Shown here: positions 63,548-64,000 of the stretch, one piece after another
Position numbering within the stretch: position 1 is the stretch's first letter
Layout: each line of letters starts with the position of its first letter
Assembly (NCBI RefSeq): GCF_003324525.1
Contig: NZ_QGDC01000006.1
Span: forward strand, 62,001 to 126,000
DNA: 64,000 nucleotides
DNA from: Mucilaginibacter hurinus
GTDB lineage: Bacteria; Bacteroidota; Bacteroidia; Sphingobacteriales; Sphingobacteriaceae
Direction: 5' to 3'
The notes under the pieces: model-generated
Told to the model about the DNA's origin: nothing
What the model saw: the letters and a program-made list of their open reading frames with translations, nothing else
Databases searched by the model: none
Made by a program: the position numbers and the translations under genes

Positions 63548-64000
63548 ATGCTATCAACGTTCGTTAATCATGAACTTAAGGCCTTTTGGCGGTCAAAAAA
63601 CACCGGAAAAAGCGTTGCTATACGGGTTGTCATGGCCGTTCTTATTCTTTACTTCCTGGTTAATGCCTTGTTTTTAGGGGTATTTCTTGATAAAATTCTG
63701 GAAGCTGTATTCCCGCTTGATGATGTGCTCGTATCATTCTGCGGCATCTTGCTATTGTATTTCTTTTTTGATCTGTTAATGCGGATGCAATTGCAGGAGT
63801 TGCCTACCCTGCGTGTGCAGCCATATCTGCACCTGCCAATTAAGCGCAATACGCTGGTGAAGTATCTTGCTGCCACCTCGTTGCTTTCGGCCTTCAATAT
63901 CTGGCCCTTTGTGTTTTTTCTTCCCTTTATTTTTAAAGTTGTTATTGCAGACAGCGGGGTGGCAGCGCTGGCATTTATAATATCAATTGCGGGGCTAACC
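63548..64000 (+). CDS. DUF5687 membrane protein, 3' end outside window
   Basis: 151 codons visible, still open at the window edge. Begins MLSTFVNHELKAFWRSKNTG; membrane spans at about 25-45, 65-82, and 110-130. The basic, soluble N-terminus followed by paired spans is the DUF5687 pattern, a family of membrane partners of ABC-type ATPases in Bacteroidota. An ABC ATPase gene would be expected after the edge. Confidence 0.75.
   Translation, partial: MLSTFVNHELKAFWRSKNTGKSVAIRVVMAVLILYFLVNALFLGVFLDKILEAVFPLDDVLVSFCGILLLYFFFDLLMRMQLQELPTLRVQPYLHLPIKRNTLVKYLAATSLLSAFNIWPFVFFLPFIFKVVIADSGVAALAFIISIAGLT

Noticed and set aside
1..64000. Insertion sequences, prophage genes, CRISPR repeats, tRNA or rRNA
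   Set aside because: No transposase, integrase, phage structural gene, regularly spaced repeats, or cloverleaf/rRNA sequence was recognised by eye on either strand.

Overview
The window is a chromosomal segment of a Bacteroidota bacterium, most likely family Sphingobacteriaceae (Mucilaginibacter/Pedobacter type). The evidence is the gene families (IPExxxVDY protein next to acpP-fabF-rnc and pyk, DUF3127, DUF5687, M56/BlaR1 proteins with TonB modules, ligase-associated exonuclease, futalosine menaquinone genes, RprX/RprY-like two-component pair) and the repeated TAnnTTTG -7 boxes a short distance before genes. About 50 protein genes lie on both strands. I see no tRNA, rRNA, insertion sequence, prophage or CRISPR array.

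Layout. 1-3.7 kb: 3' end of the pyruvate dehydrogenase E2 gene, a structured non-coding stretch with a small minus-strand gene candidate and a plus-strand RNA candidate, then an ECF sigma factor overlapping its membrane-anchored anti-sigma-like partner. 3.8-7.3 kb: amino-sugar genes (acyltransferase-like membrane protein, anmK), a glycolipid-binding-like protein and a small membrane protein. 7.3-10.9 kb: trpE-trpG-trpC preceded by a Trp-rich leader peptide and terminator, with trpD/F/B/A missing and a ParE/RelE-type toxin-antitoxin pair running into the 3' end of trpC. 10.9-12.4 kb: hflX with its own short leader ORF and terminator. 12.4-16.1 kb: mqnB-mqnD, queD-folE, fabD. 16.1-22.7 kb: a very large sensor kinase, a coiled-coil membrane protein and a GH10-like lipoprotein/secreted protein. 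22.8-28.5 kb: BlaR1/BlaI-type pair with a candidate double operator, an MBL RNA-processing-like hydrolase, an M28 peptidase. 28.7-33.9 kb: VOC protein, a frame-disrupted Na/Pi cotransporter, an RprXY-like two-component system and a probable secreted protein.

34-46.1 kb: DUF3127 protein, THUMP methyltransferase, small TonB-like protein, XRE regulator, a decayed HD hydrolase, the rnc/fabF/acpP operon, IPExxxVDY protein, pyruvate kinase, B12-dependent ribonucleotide reductase, a PAS protein. 46.2-53.6 kb: two tandem LruC-domain lipoproteins and an ATP-dependent ligase/exonuclease pair. 53.6-64 kb: a candidate small RNA, an S41 tail-specific protease, a TPR-like secreted protein, a complete cyanophycin storage locus (synthetase, cyanophycinase, isoaspartyl peptidase), an AlkA-like glycosylase, rarA, and the start of a DUF5687 membrane protein.

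The most distinctive signals are regulatory: a trp leader peptide attenuator, a similar uORF-terminator arrangement in front of hflX, two identical-arm operators in front of the BlaI gene, and a structured RNA between the E2 and sigma factor genes. Two genes (Na/Pi cotransporter, HD hydrolase) carry several lesions each.
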